Source of the DNA: Neisseria macacae ATCC 33926
Lineage (GTDB): Bacteria; Pseudomonadota; Gammaproteobacteria; Burkholderiales; Neisseriaceae
Direction: 5' to 3'
Length of the DNA: 64,000 bases
NCBI RefSeq assembly: GCF_022749495.1
Contig: NZ_CP094241.1
Location: forward strand, 2,666,001 to 2,730,000
A program made the translations under genes and the position numbers. The notes under the pieces are model-generated. The model saw only the letters and a list, made by a program, of their open reading frames with translations, had not been told where the DNA came from and made no database searches. Below, piece after piece: positions 56,555 to 64,000 of this stretch; the first letter of the stretch is position 1; every line of letters begins with the position of its first letter.

Positions 56555-58027
56555 ATGAGTAATGCAAAACGCGATGTAACCCGCATCAGCCACAACACCA
56601 AAATCGTCGCTACGTTGGGGCCGGGCAGCAACAATGTTCAGTTGTTGGAAGACATGATCCGTGTAGGCGGTCTAAATGTCGTCCGTTTCAACTTCAGCCA
56701 CGGCACGCCTGAATTCCATCAGGAAAACGCCCGCATCGTGCGTGAAGCAGCAAAACGCGCGGGACAGGAAATCGCCATCCTCGCCGACTTGCAAGGTCCG
56801 AAAATCCGCGTCGGCAAAATCGCCGGCGGCAGCATCGAATTGAACAAAGGAGAAACGCTGGTTCTTGATGCCGCACTCGAAGGCGAAGGCACGCGCGACG
56901 CGGTCGGTTTGGACTACCGCGACCTGCCTAATGATGTCGTTGCGGGCGATGTTTTGTGGTTGGATGACGGTTTGCTGACTTTGACTGTGGAATCCGTTGA
57001 AGGCAGTAAGATTGTTACTAAAGTTGAAAACAGCCATGTTTTGAAAAGCAACAAAGGCATCAATAAACGCGGCGGCGGTTTGTCCGCAGGTGCGTTGACC
57101 GAGAAAGACTTCCGCGACCTGAAAACTGCGATTGCCATCGGTTGCGACTACCTCGCCATCAGCTTTGTGAAATCCGCCGAAGATTTGCACACTGCCCGCG
57201 CCAAAGTCGAAGAAGAAATGAAAGGCAGCACTGCGGTTCGCCCCGGCTTGGTTTCCAAAATCGAACGTGTGGAAGCGATTGAAAACTTGGACGAAATCAT
57301 CCTCGCCAGCGACGGTATCATGGTGGCGCGCGGCGACTTGGCGGTCGAAGTCGGACACGCAGCCGTCCCCGCCCTGCAAAAACGCATGATCCGCCGCGCA
57401 CGCGAGTTGCGCCGCTTCAGCATTACGGCAACCCAAATGATGGAATCCATGATTACCAACCCCGTCCCGACCCGCGCGGAAGTCAGCGACGTGGCAAATG
57501 CGGTATTGGACGGCACCGATGCGGTGATGTGTTCCGCCGAAACCGCCGTCGGTGCGTATCCGTTTGAAACCGTCAGCCAAATGGCGATTATTTGCGCGGC
57601 TGCGGAAAAAGAACAAGATTCGCTCAACGGCGTTGCCGAACAGGTCGATTATCCCGAAGCCGTCAGCACCAACTTGGCGATTGCCGGCGGCGCGGTCAGC
57701 GTGGCGCGCGCGGTTCACGCCAAAGCCATCGTCGCCCTGACTGAAAGCGGTTCGACCGCCTTCGAAGTCAGCCGCCACAACATCACCTTGCCGATTTTCG
57801 CGCTGACCCCGAGCATTTCCGCCCAACGCCGTATGGCGATGTACCGCGGCGTGCGCCCGCTGATTTTGGCGACCAGCACCGACCACGATACCGCGCTGAA
57901 CGAAGTGGAAGCCATGTTGGTCGAACATAAAATCTTAAGCTCCGGCGACCAATACATCATCACCAGCGGTTCGCAAATGCGCGAATCCGGTTCGACCAAT
58001 ACGCTGGAAGTATTGCGCGTTAAATAA
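56555..58027 (+). CDS. pyk: Pyruvate kinase
   Basis: A 490-residue pyruvate kinase, making pyruvate and ATP from PEP. Substrate and metal motifs: TKIVATLGPGSNN, RFNFSHGTPEFH, ILADLQGPKIRVG, VSKIERVEAIENLDEII and ITATQMMESMI near 289. The domain order is A, B inserted, then C. The start at 56555 (MSNAKRDVTRI) fits the family; the frame is open to 56480. Monocistronic, ending at a DUS hairpin. Confidence 0.96.
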   Translation: MSNAKRDVTRISHNTKIVATLGPGSNNVQLLEDMIRVGGLNVVRFNFSHGTPEFHQENARIVREAAKRAGQEIAILADLQGPKIRVGKIAGGSIELNKGETLVLDAALEGEGTRDAVGLDYRDLPNDVVAGDVLWLDDGLLTLTVESVEGSKIVTKVENSHVLKSNKGINKRGGGLSAGALTEKDFRDLKTAIAIGCDYLAISFVKSAEDLHTARAKVEEEMKGSTAVRPGLVSKIERVEAIENLDEIILASDGIMVARGDLAVEVGHAAVPALQKRMIRRARELRRFSITATQMMESMITNPVPTRAEVSDVANAVLDGTDAVMCSAETAVGAYPFETVSQMAIICAAAEKEQDSLNGVAEQVDYPEAVSTNLAIAGGAVSVARAVHAKAIVALTESGSTAFEVSRHNITLPIFALTPSISAQRRMAMYRGVRPLILATSTDHDTALNEVEAMLVEHKILSSGDQYIITSGSQMRESGSTNTLEVLRVK

Positions 58028-58054
58028 TCGACACGCAAACGGCAGATAAACAAG

Positions 58055-58094
58055 AGGTCGTCTGAAAACTTGGAAACGGGTTTTCAGACGACCT
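58055..58094. terminator. Inverted DUS pair, terminator of pyk
   Basis: Arms 58055-58069 and 58080-58094, followed by TTTTG, 28 bp after the pyk stop codon. Confidence 0.85.
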
Positions 58095-58199
58095 TTTGTT
58101 TTCTTTCCGTCAAAATAATCCCGCAATGACATCTTTACCACAGTCCCACCCTCTCCTATCTACGCAACACACGAGTTTTTCCGAAAGCGTCCAAAAATA

Positions 58200-58229
58200 T
58201 TAGGCAAACGCGATAACGTGGTATAGAAT
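58200..58229 (+). promoter_or_regulatory. Possible promoter of the FadL-like gene
   Basis: TTAGGC (58200-58205) and an extended -10, TGGTATAGAAT (58219-58229), are spaced by 16 bp. The -35 match is poor. The leader to the start at 58458 would be long and contains a single DUS near 58419. Confidence 0.35.
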
Positions 58230-58457
58230 CGAGTACCTACACTAATCAAACGGAATGACCGTTAGGAAACAACTGTATTTTGATTGAAAACTGCCGTCCT
58301 TCAGCCTCAAAATCCGCGCAAAAACAGCTTGCAGGATTTTCGCTTCAAAGACCATCGTTTCAATTCAACATGCCGATTCCAAACCGTCAGCCCGCTCCAG
58401 ACACGGAGGCGTTTGTTTCAGACGACCTCTTTATTATTTACACGCAGGTACAAGAAA

Positions 58458-59870
58458 ATGACACACTCACCCATCAAACAAACCGTAATCTTACTCAGCG
58501 CCGTCTTCTTCTCCGGCGCCGTCCATGCTTCGGGCTACCATTTCGGTACGCAGTCGGTCAACGCGCAAGGCACTGCCAACTCTTCCGGCGCGGAAGCCGC
58601 CGACGCATCGACCATCTTCTACAACCCTGCCGGCCTGTCCAAACTCGACAGCAGCCAAGTTTCCGTCAACGCCAACATCGTCATCCCCAGCATCCACTAC
58701 GAAGCCGATTCCGCAAAATACTATCAAGGCGGCGATGTTTCCGGCTCGAAAAGCGGCAAAATCACCAAAACCACCGTCGCCCCGCACTTCTACGGTGCAT
58801 ACAAAGTCAATGACGATGTGACTTTGGGCTTGGGCGTGTACGTCCCCTTCGGCTCTGCCACCGAATACGAAAAAGATTCCGTACTGCGCCACAACATCAA
58901 CAAACTGAGCCTCACCAGCATCGACATCGAACCGGTCGTCGCTTGGAAAGCCAATGAAAACCATGCTTTCGGTGCAGGTTTGATCGCCCAATATTCCAAA
59001 GCCGAATTGCGCAAATATTCCGACTGGGATGCTTCCGGCTCCATCAGCCAACTCGCCAGCGGCCTTGCCTCACGCGCCGCCGGCCGCCCTGTCTCCGTCA
59101 GTGCGCAAGGCAAATCTGATGGACACGCCGAAGTAAAAGGCCACGACTGGGGCTTCGGCTATCAACTCGCTTGGATGTGGGACATCAACGACCGCGCACG
59201 GGTCGGCGTGAACTACCGCTCCAAAGTAACCCACACCCTCAAAGGCTCGGCAGAATGGGAAGCCGACGGCGCATACGCCCGCCGCGCTTGGGATTTGGGC
59301 GCGCTTGCCGCCCGCGGTTACGTTCCGCATGAAAAAGCAAGTGTCAAAATCGTAACCCCCGAATCGCTGTCCGTTCACGGCATGTACAAAGCCACCGACA
59401 AATTCAACCTGTTCAGTGATGTGACTTGGACGCGCCACAGCCGCTTCAACAAAGCGGAACTGGTTTTTGAAAACACCAAAAACGTCGTCAACGGCAAATC
59501 CGACCGCACCGTTATCACCCCCAACTGGCGCAACACTTACAAAGTCGCGCTCGGCGGTTCTTACCAAGTGACCGACCCGCTGCAACTGCGCGCAGGCATC
59601 GCCTTTGACCGCTCGCCCGTCAAAAACGCCGGCTACCGCATGAACAGCCTGCCCGACGGCAACCGCATCTGGTTCTCGCTCGGCGCGAAATACCATATCG
59701 GTAAAAACCACGTCCTCGATGCCGCTTACAGCCACATCCACATCAACGACACCCGCTACCACACTGCCCGCGCGACCGGCAGCGATGTGGACAGCAAAGG
59801 CGCATCCAGCGCACACTTCAAAAACCACGCCGACATCATCGGCCTGCAATACACTTACAAATTCAAGTAA
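58458..59870 (+). CDS. OmpP1/FadL family outer-membrane transporter
   Basis: A 470-residue beta-barrel porin of the FadL/TodX/OmpP1 family, which carries long-chain fatty acids or other hydrophobic compounds. The signal peptide ends near VHAS. The mature N-terminus GYHFGTQSVNAQGTANSSGA and the NPAG motif (STIFYNPAGLSKLD) form the family hatch region. The last residues, QYTYKFK, end in an aromatic-x-basic pattern. The ATG at 58458 is used; the upstream frame to 58284 crosses a DUS. Substrate unknown. Confidence 0.9.
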   Translation: MTHSPIKQTVILLSAVFFSGAVHASGYHFGTQSVNAQGTANSSGAEAADASTIFYNPAGLSKLDSSQVSVNANIVIPSIHYEADSAKYYQGGDVSGSKSGKITKTTVAPHFYGAYKVNDDVTLGLGVYVPFGSATEYEKDSVLRHNINKLSLTSIDIEPVVAWKANENHAFGAGLIAQYSKAELRKYSDWDASGSISQLASGLASRAAGRPVSVSAQGKSDGHAEVKGHDWGFGYQLAWMWDINDRARVGVNYRSKVTHTLKGSAEWEADGAYARRAWDLGALAARGYVPHEKASVKIVTPESLSVHGMYKATDKFNLFSDVTWTRHSRFNKAELVFENTKNVVNGKSDRTVITPNWRNTYKVALGGSYQVTDPLQLRAGIAFDRSPVKNAGYRMNSLPDGNRIWFSLGAKYHIGKNHVLDAAYSHIHINDTRYHTARATGSDVDSKGASSAHFKNHADIIGLQYTYKFK

Positions 59871-59888
59871 GCCGTTTGTGCCGACATC

Positions 59889-59934
59889 AAAAGGTCGTCT
59901 GAAAACCGATATCCAGGTTTTCAGACGACCTTTT
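59889..59934. terminator. Inverted DUS pair, terminator
   Basis: Long arms AAAAGGTCGTCTGAAAACC and complement, 20 bp after the FadL-like gene. Confidence 0.85.
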
Positions 59935-60029
59935 GCCATAAATTGACATCAGGAATGCTTCCTTCCGCCTCCCATCGGACGGGTACGCAGAATAAGGCCG
60001 CCGTCTCAGCCGAATGCAGACAGGATCAA

Positions 60030-60186
60030 TATAGTGGATTAACTTTAAACCAGTACGGCGTTGCCTCGCCTTAGCTCAAAGAGAACGATTCTCTAAGGTG
60101 CTGAAGCACCAAGTGAATCGGTTCCGTACTATCTGTACTGTCTGCGGCTTCGTCGCCTTGTCCTAATTTAAATTTAATCCACTATA
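60030..60186. repeat. Correia repeat enclosed element (full length)
   Basis: A 157-bp copy in the same orientation as that at 35982, in the gap between the FadL-like gene and the small membrane protein. Confidence 0.92.
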
Positions 60187-60294
60187 TCAAATTGATAATT
60201 ATGACGAACTTTTTACCCCGGCCCCTGCCTTAAGAAGTAAAGCAGTCCAATTATGCGAACTGTTCGCCATAAACGATAAAGGGCTTCAAAGTGA

Positions 60295-60486
60295 ATGAAT
60301 AATTTCCAAATATTTTTGTTTCTAGGCATCTTGATGATGCTTCTCACCATCCTTCTCTACAAAAAAGGTTGGGTAAAACCCGTCCAACCCGCCGAATCCG
60401 ACAGCCGTCCTCCGATTTTCTGGATTTCGATAACGGTCGTCGTCATGCTCGGCATCATTTCTTTAATCAGGTGGATGGGATGGTAA
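60295..60486 (+). CDS. Small two-helix membrane protein
   Basis: 63 residues with two hydrophobic helices (about 4-21 and 41-60) around a short polar linker (QPAESDSRPP). Not a recognised family. It starts at ATG 60295 after AAAGTGAATGA and ends at its own DUS hairpin, so it is probably a real gene though short. Confidence 0.6.
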   Translation: MNNFQIFLFLGILMMLLTILLYKKGWVKPVQPAESDSRPPIFWISITVVVMLGIISLIRWMGW

Positions 60487-60499
60487 TCGGCATGAAGGG

Positions 60500-60544
60500 A
60501 AAGGTCGTCTGAAACCTCGATATTCGGATTTTCAGACGACCTTT
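60500..60544. terminator. Inverted DUS pair, terminator
   Basis: Arms 60500-60514 and 60530-60544 followed by TTTTTG, just after the small membrane-protein gene. Confidence 0.8.
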
Positions 60545-60687
60545 TTGTTTAACTTATTGGTGTTCCAATATTCCCATACATACGGACAAACAGCGTTTCC
60601 GGGAAAACGTATGACGCTGATTCGCTTTGTTTTGCGGTAAATTCTGATGCTGCCTTTTGACTTGTTTAAATAATGGTTTACTGATGA

Positions 60688-60706
60688 AATAATAAAAATT
60701 ATTTGC
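60688..60706. promoter_or_regulatory. Candidate Fur box
   Basis: AATAATAAAAATTATTTGC matches 13 of 19 positions of the classic GATAATGATAATCATTATC Fur consensus, counted by hand. It lies about 200 bp upstream of the gene that precedes efeU. The rest of 60545-60912 is A+T-rich and shows no gene. Confidence 0.4.
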
Positions 60707-60912
60707 ATTTGTATGATTCAATTTATAAACTCTTGCTTTTCAAGGCAGACAGATCACGACACTTTGTCAGACTTGGGATAAAGAGACGGCGAAATCAAAT
60801 ATCTGATAGATATTTTCAACGTATCAGACGGCATTTCAAACACGATATTTTCAAACAAAATTTCTACTGCCCTGTCTAACTAGGGTCGTCTGAATTTTTA
60901 GAGTGGTTTGTC

Positions 60913-61359
60913 ATGTCTTCAATGCTGATACCAACAATTCTTTTCTTCTCTTTCTTCTTTTTTGCCTTATACCGCTCTATCGCGCCCGCGCCCGATAGGG
61001 TGTTGAACGGTGACACACTCATTTGTTTTAGCCGTAACAAGTTTTTCAGCCGTGAGCTTTTGTATTGCGGAACGCAGGGCGTGTTTGTTTATCGCGGACG
61101 GACTTTGATCGCGCATTACCGATTTGAAGAGGTCGTCAGACTGGCGAAGACCGGTTGGCACATCAACAAAATCAGCGTTTGGGAAATCGAATGCGTATCG
61201 GGCGGTAAACATGTGCGGTATACATTTTGTCCGAGGGGAAGCCTGTGGTTCGGTCACGAAGGTTTCGACAGGCTTCATAAACATATGCTGCGCGTGAATC
61301 CGGATGCAGTAAAGGCTAAATGGACCGGTTTTGGTCTTCATATTGATATTAAGTTTTAA
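60913..61359 (+). CDS. Membrane-anchored hypothetical protein upstream of efeU
   Basis: 148 residues: one N-terminal helix (about 5-22, very Phe-rich) and a soluble, probably PH-like beta-rich domain (GTQGVFVYRGRTLIAHYRFEEV). I do not recognise it. Fourteen bases separate it from efeU, so it may be co-transcribed with the iron locus; a role there is inference. Confidence 0.65.
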   Translation: MSSMLIPTILFFSFFFFALYRSIAPAPDRVLNGDTLICFSRNKFFSRELLYCGTQGVFVYRGRTLIAHYRFEEVVRLAKTGWHINKISVWEIECVSGGKHVRYTFCPRGSLWFGHEGFDRLHKHMLRVNPDAVKAKWTGFGLHIDIKF

Positions 61360-61373
61360 GGTTTGTTTTATAT

Positions 61374-62210
61374 ATGTTGATTGCTTTTCTGATTATGTTG
61401 CGCGAGGGTATCGAGGCGGCTTTGATTGTCGGTATCGTCGCGGGTTTTTTGAAACAGTCGGGACATTCGCGGCTGATGCCTAAGGTGTGGCTGGGCGTGG
61501 CTTTGGCTGCGCTGATGTGTTTGGGCATCGGATACGGCATCCATTCGGCAACGGGCGAGATTCCGCAGAAGGAGCAGGAATTTGTGGTCGGCGTTATCGG
61601 TTTGGTGGCGGTGGCGATGCTGACTTATATGATTTTATGGATGAAAAAAGCCGCCCGTTCGATGAAGCAGCAGCTTCAGGATTCGGTTCAGACCGCCTTA
61701 AACCGCGGCAACGGTCAAGGCTGGGCTTTGGTCGGCATGGCTTTTCTGGCTGTGGCGCGCGAGGGGTTGGAGAGTGTGTTTTTCCTCTTGGCGGTGTTTC
61801 AGCAGAGTCCGACTTGGTCTATGCCCGTCGGCGCGGTATTGGGGCTGCTTGCCGCAGTGGTTATCGGCGCGCTGATTTATCAGGGCGGTATGCGTCTGAA
61901 TCTGGCGAAGTTTTTCCGCTGGACGGGCGCGTTTTTGATTGTGGTGGCCGCCGGTTTGGTGGCAGGTTCGCTGCGCGCGCTGCATGAGGCGGGCGTGTGG
62001 AACCACCTGCAAGAGGTGGTGTTTGATTCTTCCAAATACCTGCATGAAGACAGCCCGCTGGGCGTGCTGCTCGGCGGCTTCTTCGGCTACACCGACCACC
62101 CGACGCAGGGCGAGGTGCTGGCGTGGCTGCTGTATTTGGTTCCGGTCATGATTTGGTTTCTGCACGGCAGCAGGCCCGCCGCAGTGCAGAGGTCGTCTGA
62201 AAGCCATTAG
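61374..62210 (+). CDS. efeU: Iron permease EfeU (FTR1 family)
   Basis: A 278-residue FTR1/OFeT membrane permease with seven hydrophobic segments. The two iron-binding REGxE motifs are present: MLREGIEAAL (residues 8-17) and VAREGLESVF near 126. It carries iron across the inner membrane as part of EfeUOB. A DUS falls at the 3' end (about 62191). efeO follows after 74 bp. Confidence 0.93.
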   Translation: MLIAFLIMLREGIEAALIVGIVAGFLKQSGHSRLMPKVWLGVALAALMCLGIGYGIHSATGEIPQKEQEFVVGVIGLVAVAMLTYMILWMKKAARSMKQQLQDSVQTALNRGNGQGWALVGMAFLAVAREGLESVFFLLAVFQQSPTWSMPVGAVLGLLAAVVIGALIYQGGMRLNLAKFFRWTGAFLIVVAAGLVAGSLRALHEAGVWNHLQEVVFDSSKYLHEDSPLGVLLGGFFGYTDHPTQGEVLAWLLYLVPVMIWFLHGSRPAAVQRSSESH

Positions 62211-62284
62211 GGACTGTCGACAGCCCCTAGTGGCGCTTAAAAATTCCGTATCTCATTCTTATCAACATGCCAAAGAGGTTTGAA

Positions 62285-63448
62285 ATGAAAAAACTCAATA
62301 TAACTGCTTTATCCGTGATGCTGGCTTTGGGTCTGACCGCGTGTCAGCCGCCCGAAGCGGAAAAATCCGCGCCTGCCGCGTCAGGTGCATCAAGCGCAAA
62401 TGCCGGCGGCACCGTCAACGTCGGCGTGAACGACACCGCCTGCGAACCGATGGAACTGACCGTACCGAGCGGACAAGTCGTGTTCAACATCAAAAACAAC
62501 AGCGGCCGCAAGCTCGAATGGGAAATCCTCAAAGGCGTGATGGTGGTCGACGAGCGCGAAAACATTGCCCCCGGACTTTCCGACAAAATGACCGTTACCC
62601 TGCTGCCGGGCGAATACGAAATGACTTGCGGCCTCTTGACCAACCCGCGCGGCAAATTGGTAGTAACCGACAGCGGCTTTAAAGACACCGGCAACGAAGC
62701 CGATTTGGAAAAACTTGCCAAACCGCTTGCCGACTATAAAGTTTACGTCCAAGGCGAAGCCAAAGAGCTGGTTGCCAAAACCAAAGCCTTCACCGATGCC
62801 GTCAAAGCGGGCGACATCGAAAAAGCCAAATCCCAGTTTGCCGCCGCCCGCACCCACTACGAACGCATCGAGCCGATTGCCGAACTCTTCAACGAACTCG
62901 ACCCCGCCATCGACGCGCGTGAAGACGACTTCAAAGACAAAACCGAAGACGCGGCCTTCACCGGCTTCCACCGCATCGAACACGCCCTGTGGGTCAAAAA
63001 AGACGTATCCGGCGTGAAAGACATTGCCGACAAACTCATGAAAGACGTTGAATCCCTGCAAAAAGAAATCGACGCCCTCTCTTTCCCGCCGAACAAAGTC
63101 GTCGGCGGCGCGGCAGTGTTGATTGAAGAAGTTGCCGGCAGCAAAATCAGCGGCGAAGAAGACCGTTACAGCCACACCGACTTGAGCGACTTCCAAGCCA
63201 ACATCGAAGGCGCGCAAAAAATTGTCGAACTCTTCCGTCCGATGATTGCCGAGAAAAACAAAGCCCTGCTCGAGAAAGTCGATGCCAACTTCAAACAAGT
63301 AACCGACATCCTCGCCAAATACAAAACCAAAGACGGCTTTGAAACCTACGACAAACTCAGCGACGAAGACCGCAAAACCCTTCAGGCACCAATTAACGCC
63401 CTTGCCGAAGACCTGAGCCAACTGCGCGGCACACTGGGCCTCAAATAA
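62285..63448 (+). CDS. efeO: Iron uptake protein EfeO, cupredoxin plus M75 domain
   Basis: A 387-residue exported protein. The signal ends in a lipobox (LGLTACQ), so it is probably a lipoprotein, unlike the soluble E. coli EfeO. The N-terminal cupredoxin-like domain (about 40-130, with EMTCGLLTNPRG) is followed by the imelysin/M75 domain with the HxxE motif in HYERIEPIAELF and GFHRIEHALW. It supplies iron to EfeU. The start at 62285 (MKKLNITAL) is chosen over 62267. Confidence 0.92.
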   Translation: MKKLNITALSVMLALGLTACQPPEAEKSAPAASGASSANAGGTVNVGVNDTACEPMELTVPSGQVVFNIKNNSGRKLEWEILKGVMVVDERENIAPGLSDKMTVTLLPGEYEMTCGLLTNPRGKLVVTDSGFKDTGNEADLEKLAKPLADYKVYVQGEAKELVAKTKAFTDAVKAGDIEKAKSQFAAARTHYERIEPIAELFNELDPAIDAREDDFKDKTEDAAFTGFHRIEHALWVKKDVSGVKDIADKLMKDVESLQKEIDALSFPPNKVVGGAAVLIEEVAGSKISGEEDRYSHTDLSDFQANIEGAQKIVELFRPMIAEKNKALLEKVDANFKQVTDILAKYKTKDGFETYDKLSDEDRKTLQAPINALAEDLSQLRGTLGLK

Positions 63449-63461
63449 ACTTGACCCGCCC

Positions 63462-63506
63462 GTTTCAGACGACCTTTTGAAGAAATACAAGGGGTCGTCT
63501 GAAAAC
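63462..63506. terminator. Inverted DUS pair after efeO
   Basis: GTTTCAGACGACC (about 63462) and GGTCGTCTGAAAAC (about 63493-63506) form a hairpin with outward-facing arm order between efeO and efeB. Confidence 0.65.
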
Positions 63507-63543
63507 TTATCGCTGATGTCCTCTCCCACGCAAGGAAACTGTT

Positions 63544-63566
63544 GTAGCGTGGGCTTTGCCCGCGAA
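63544..63566. repeat. GTAGCGTGGGCTTTGCCCGCG dispersed palindrome
   Basis: Third copy of the short palindromic repeat seen at 25867 and 34032. A separate GTCGGATACTTGTATCCGAC palindrome lies at about 63638-63657. Confidence 0.7.
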
Positions 63567-63711
63567 AACCCGAATACAGAAATCGTAGACTGGGTCGGGT
63601 TTACCAACCCAACCTGCCCCTGCTGACAGCCCTGTAGGTCGGATACTTGTATCCGACAACGCACAAACCGCGACACCTTGCCGCCATGCCAAAATACATT
63701 CAGGACAAACC

Positions 63712-64000
63712 ATGAGCCAAGACAACTCACAACCCATCCAACCGACCAAACGCACCCTGTTCAAAACCGTCCTTGCCGCAGGCGCAGCCGGCGCGGCAGG
63801 CTGGTTCGCCGGCAAACAACAAGGCGAAACCGCCGCCGAGACCCGCAACAACGAACACTCCCCGCAAGCCTACCCCTGCTACGGCACGCACCAAGCCGGC
63901 ATTACCACCCCGCACCAACTCTTCGGCATCATGTGCGCCTTCGACGTAACCGCCAAAGACCCCAAACAACTCGAAAACCTCTTCCGCACCCTCACCGCCC
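63712..64000 (+). CDS. efeB: Dyp-type peroxidase EfeB, 5' part
   Basis: The first 96 residues of a heme peroxidase of the DyP/EfeB family; the gene runs off the window. A Tat-like signal is visible, TKRTLFKTVLAAGAAGAAGW, with Lys-Arg instead of Arg-Arg. The mature part has the family motif YGTHQAGITTPHQ. In EfeUOB it acts in the periplasm to oxidise iron or recover it from heme. It follows efeO after a 263-bp gap with repeats. Confidence 0.9.
   Translation, partial: MSQDNSQPIQPTKRTLFKTVLAAGAAGAAGWFAGKQQGETAAETRNNEHSPQAYPCYGTHQAGITTPHQLFGIMCAFDVTAKDPKQLENLFRTLTA

Noticed and set aside
56672..57928. A 418-codon ORF opposite pyruvate kinase
   Set aside because: Antisense shadow of a strongly conserved gene; no family resemblance.

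Overview
The window is chromosomal DNA of a commensal Neisseria, most likely of the N. mucosa / N. sicca group. The main evidence is the DNA uptake sequence. It occurs dozens of times as AGGTCGTCTGAAA (the AG-mucDUS dialect), mostly as inverted pairs that double as intergenic terminators, while the GCCGTCTGAA form of the pathogens is almost absent. Correia repeat enclosed elements (CREE), a PilC/PilY1 pilus adhesin, linked minCDE-oxyR, and carA and carB separated by a variable insert all fit Neisseria.

Layout. 0-6 kb: cell-wall NlpC/P60 peptidase, ubiB, trpC, a YdcF/SanA-like protein and a sulfate-binding lipoprotein. 6-9.5 kb: a large pilC/pilY1-type gene. 9.8-17.8 kb: carA and carB separated by a 3.6 kb insert holding a SemiSWEET transporter, an entericidin-like lipoprotein, a small secreted protein, a DUF559 protein, a 481-bp tandem non-coding duplication and an A+T-rich DUF4238 gene. 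18-21.5 kb: an A+T-rich gene fusing an SF1 helicase to a PLD nuclease, resembling the single-gene type II Mokosh anti-phage system. 21.6-22.8 and 36.8-38.0 kb: two inverted copies of one IS3-family (IS150-like) element, each inserted at the loop edge of a DUS hairpin. Between them lie lysS, a membrane protein, an OPT transporter, minCDE-oxyR, tldD, a NhaC/YuiF-type antiporter, slyX and a DUF924 gene. 38-41.5 kb: an SH3b protein, a TlpA thioredoxin, a thioesterase, a small acidic protein and lpxB. 41.9-55.3 kb: the S10-spc-alpha ribosomal operon from rplC to rplQ, with secY, infA, rpmJ and rpoA. rpsJ is missing from its usual place and a good promoter precedes rplC. 55.6-60.5 kb: a membrane protein, pyruvate kinase, a FadL/OmpP1 porin and a small membrane protein. 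60.9-64 kb: the EfeUOB iron-uptake locus, with efeB cut by the window edge and a possible Fur box upstream.

Most genes are housekeeping. The accessory content sits around carB: the carA-carB insert on one side and the helicase-nuclease gene plus IS on the other. The best candidate for a notable system is the helicase-PLD gene at 17983-21531, with the adjacent DUF4238 gene as an uncharacterised passenger. The most structurally interesting observations are the two IS copies sitting in DUS hairpins and a short CREE nested in a larger dispersed repeat for which an empty paralogous site is visible.
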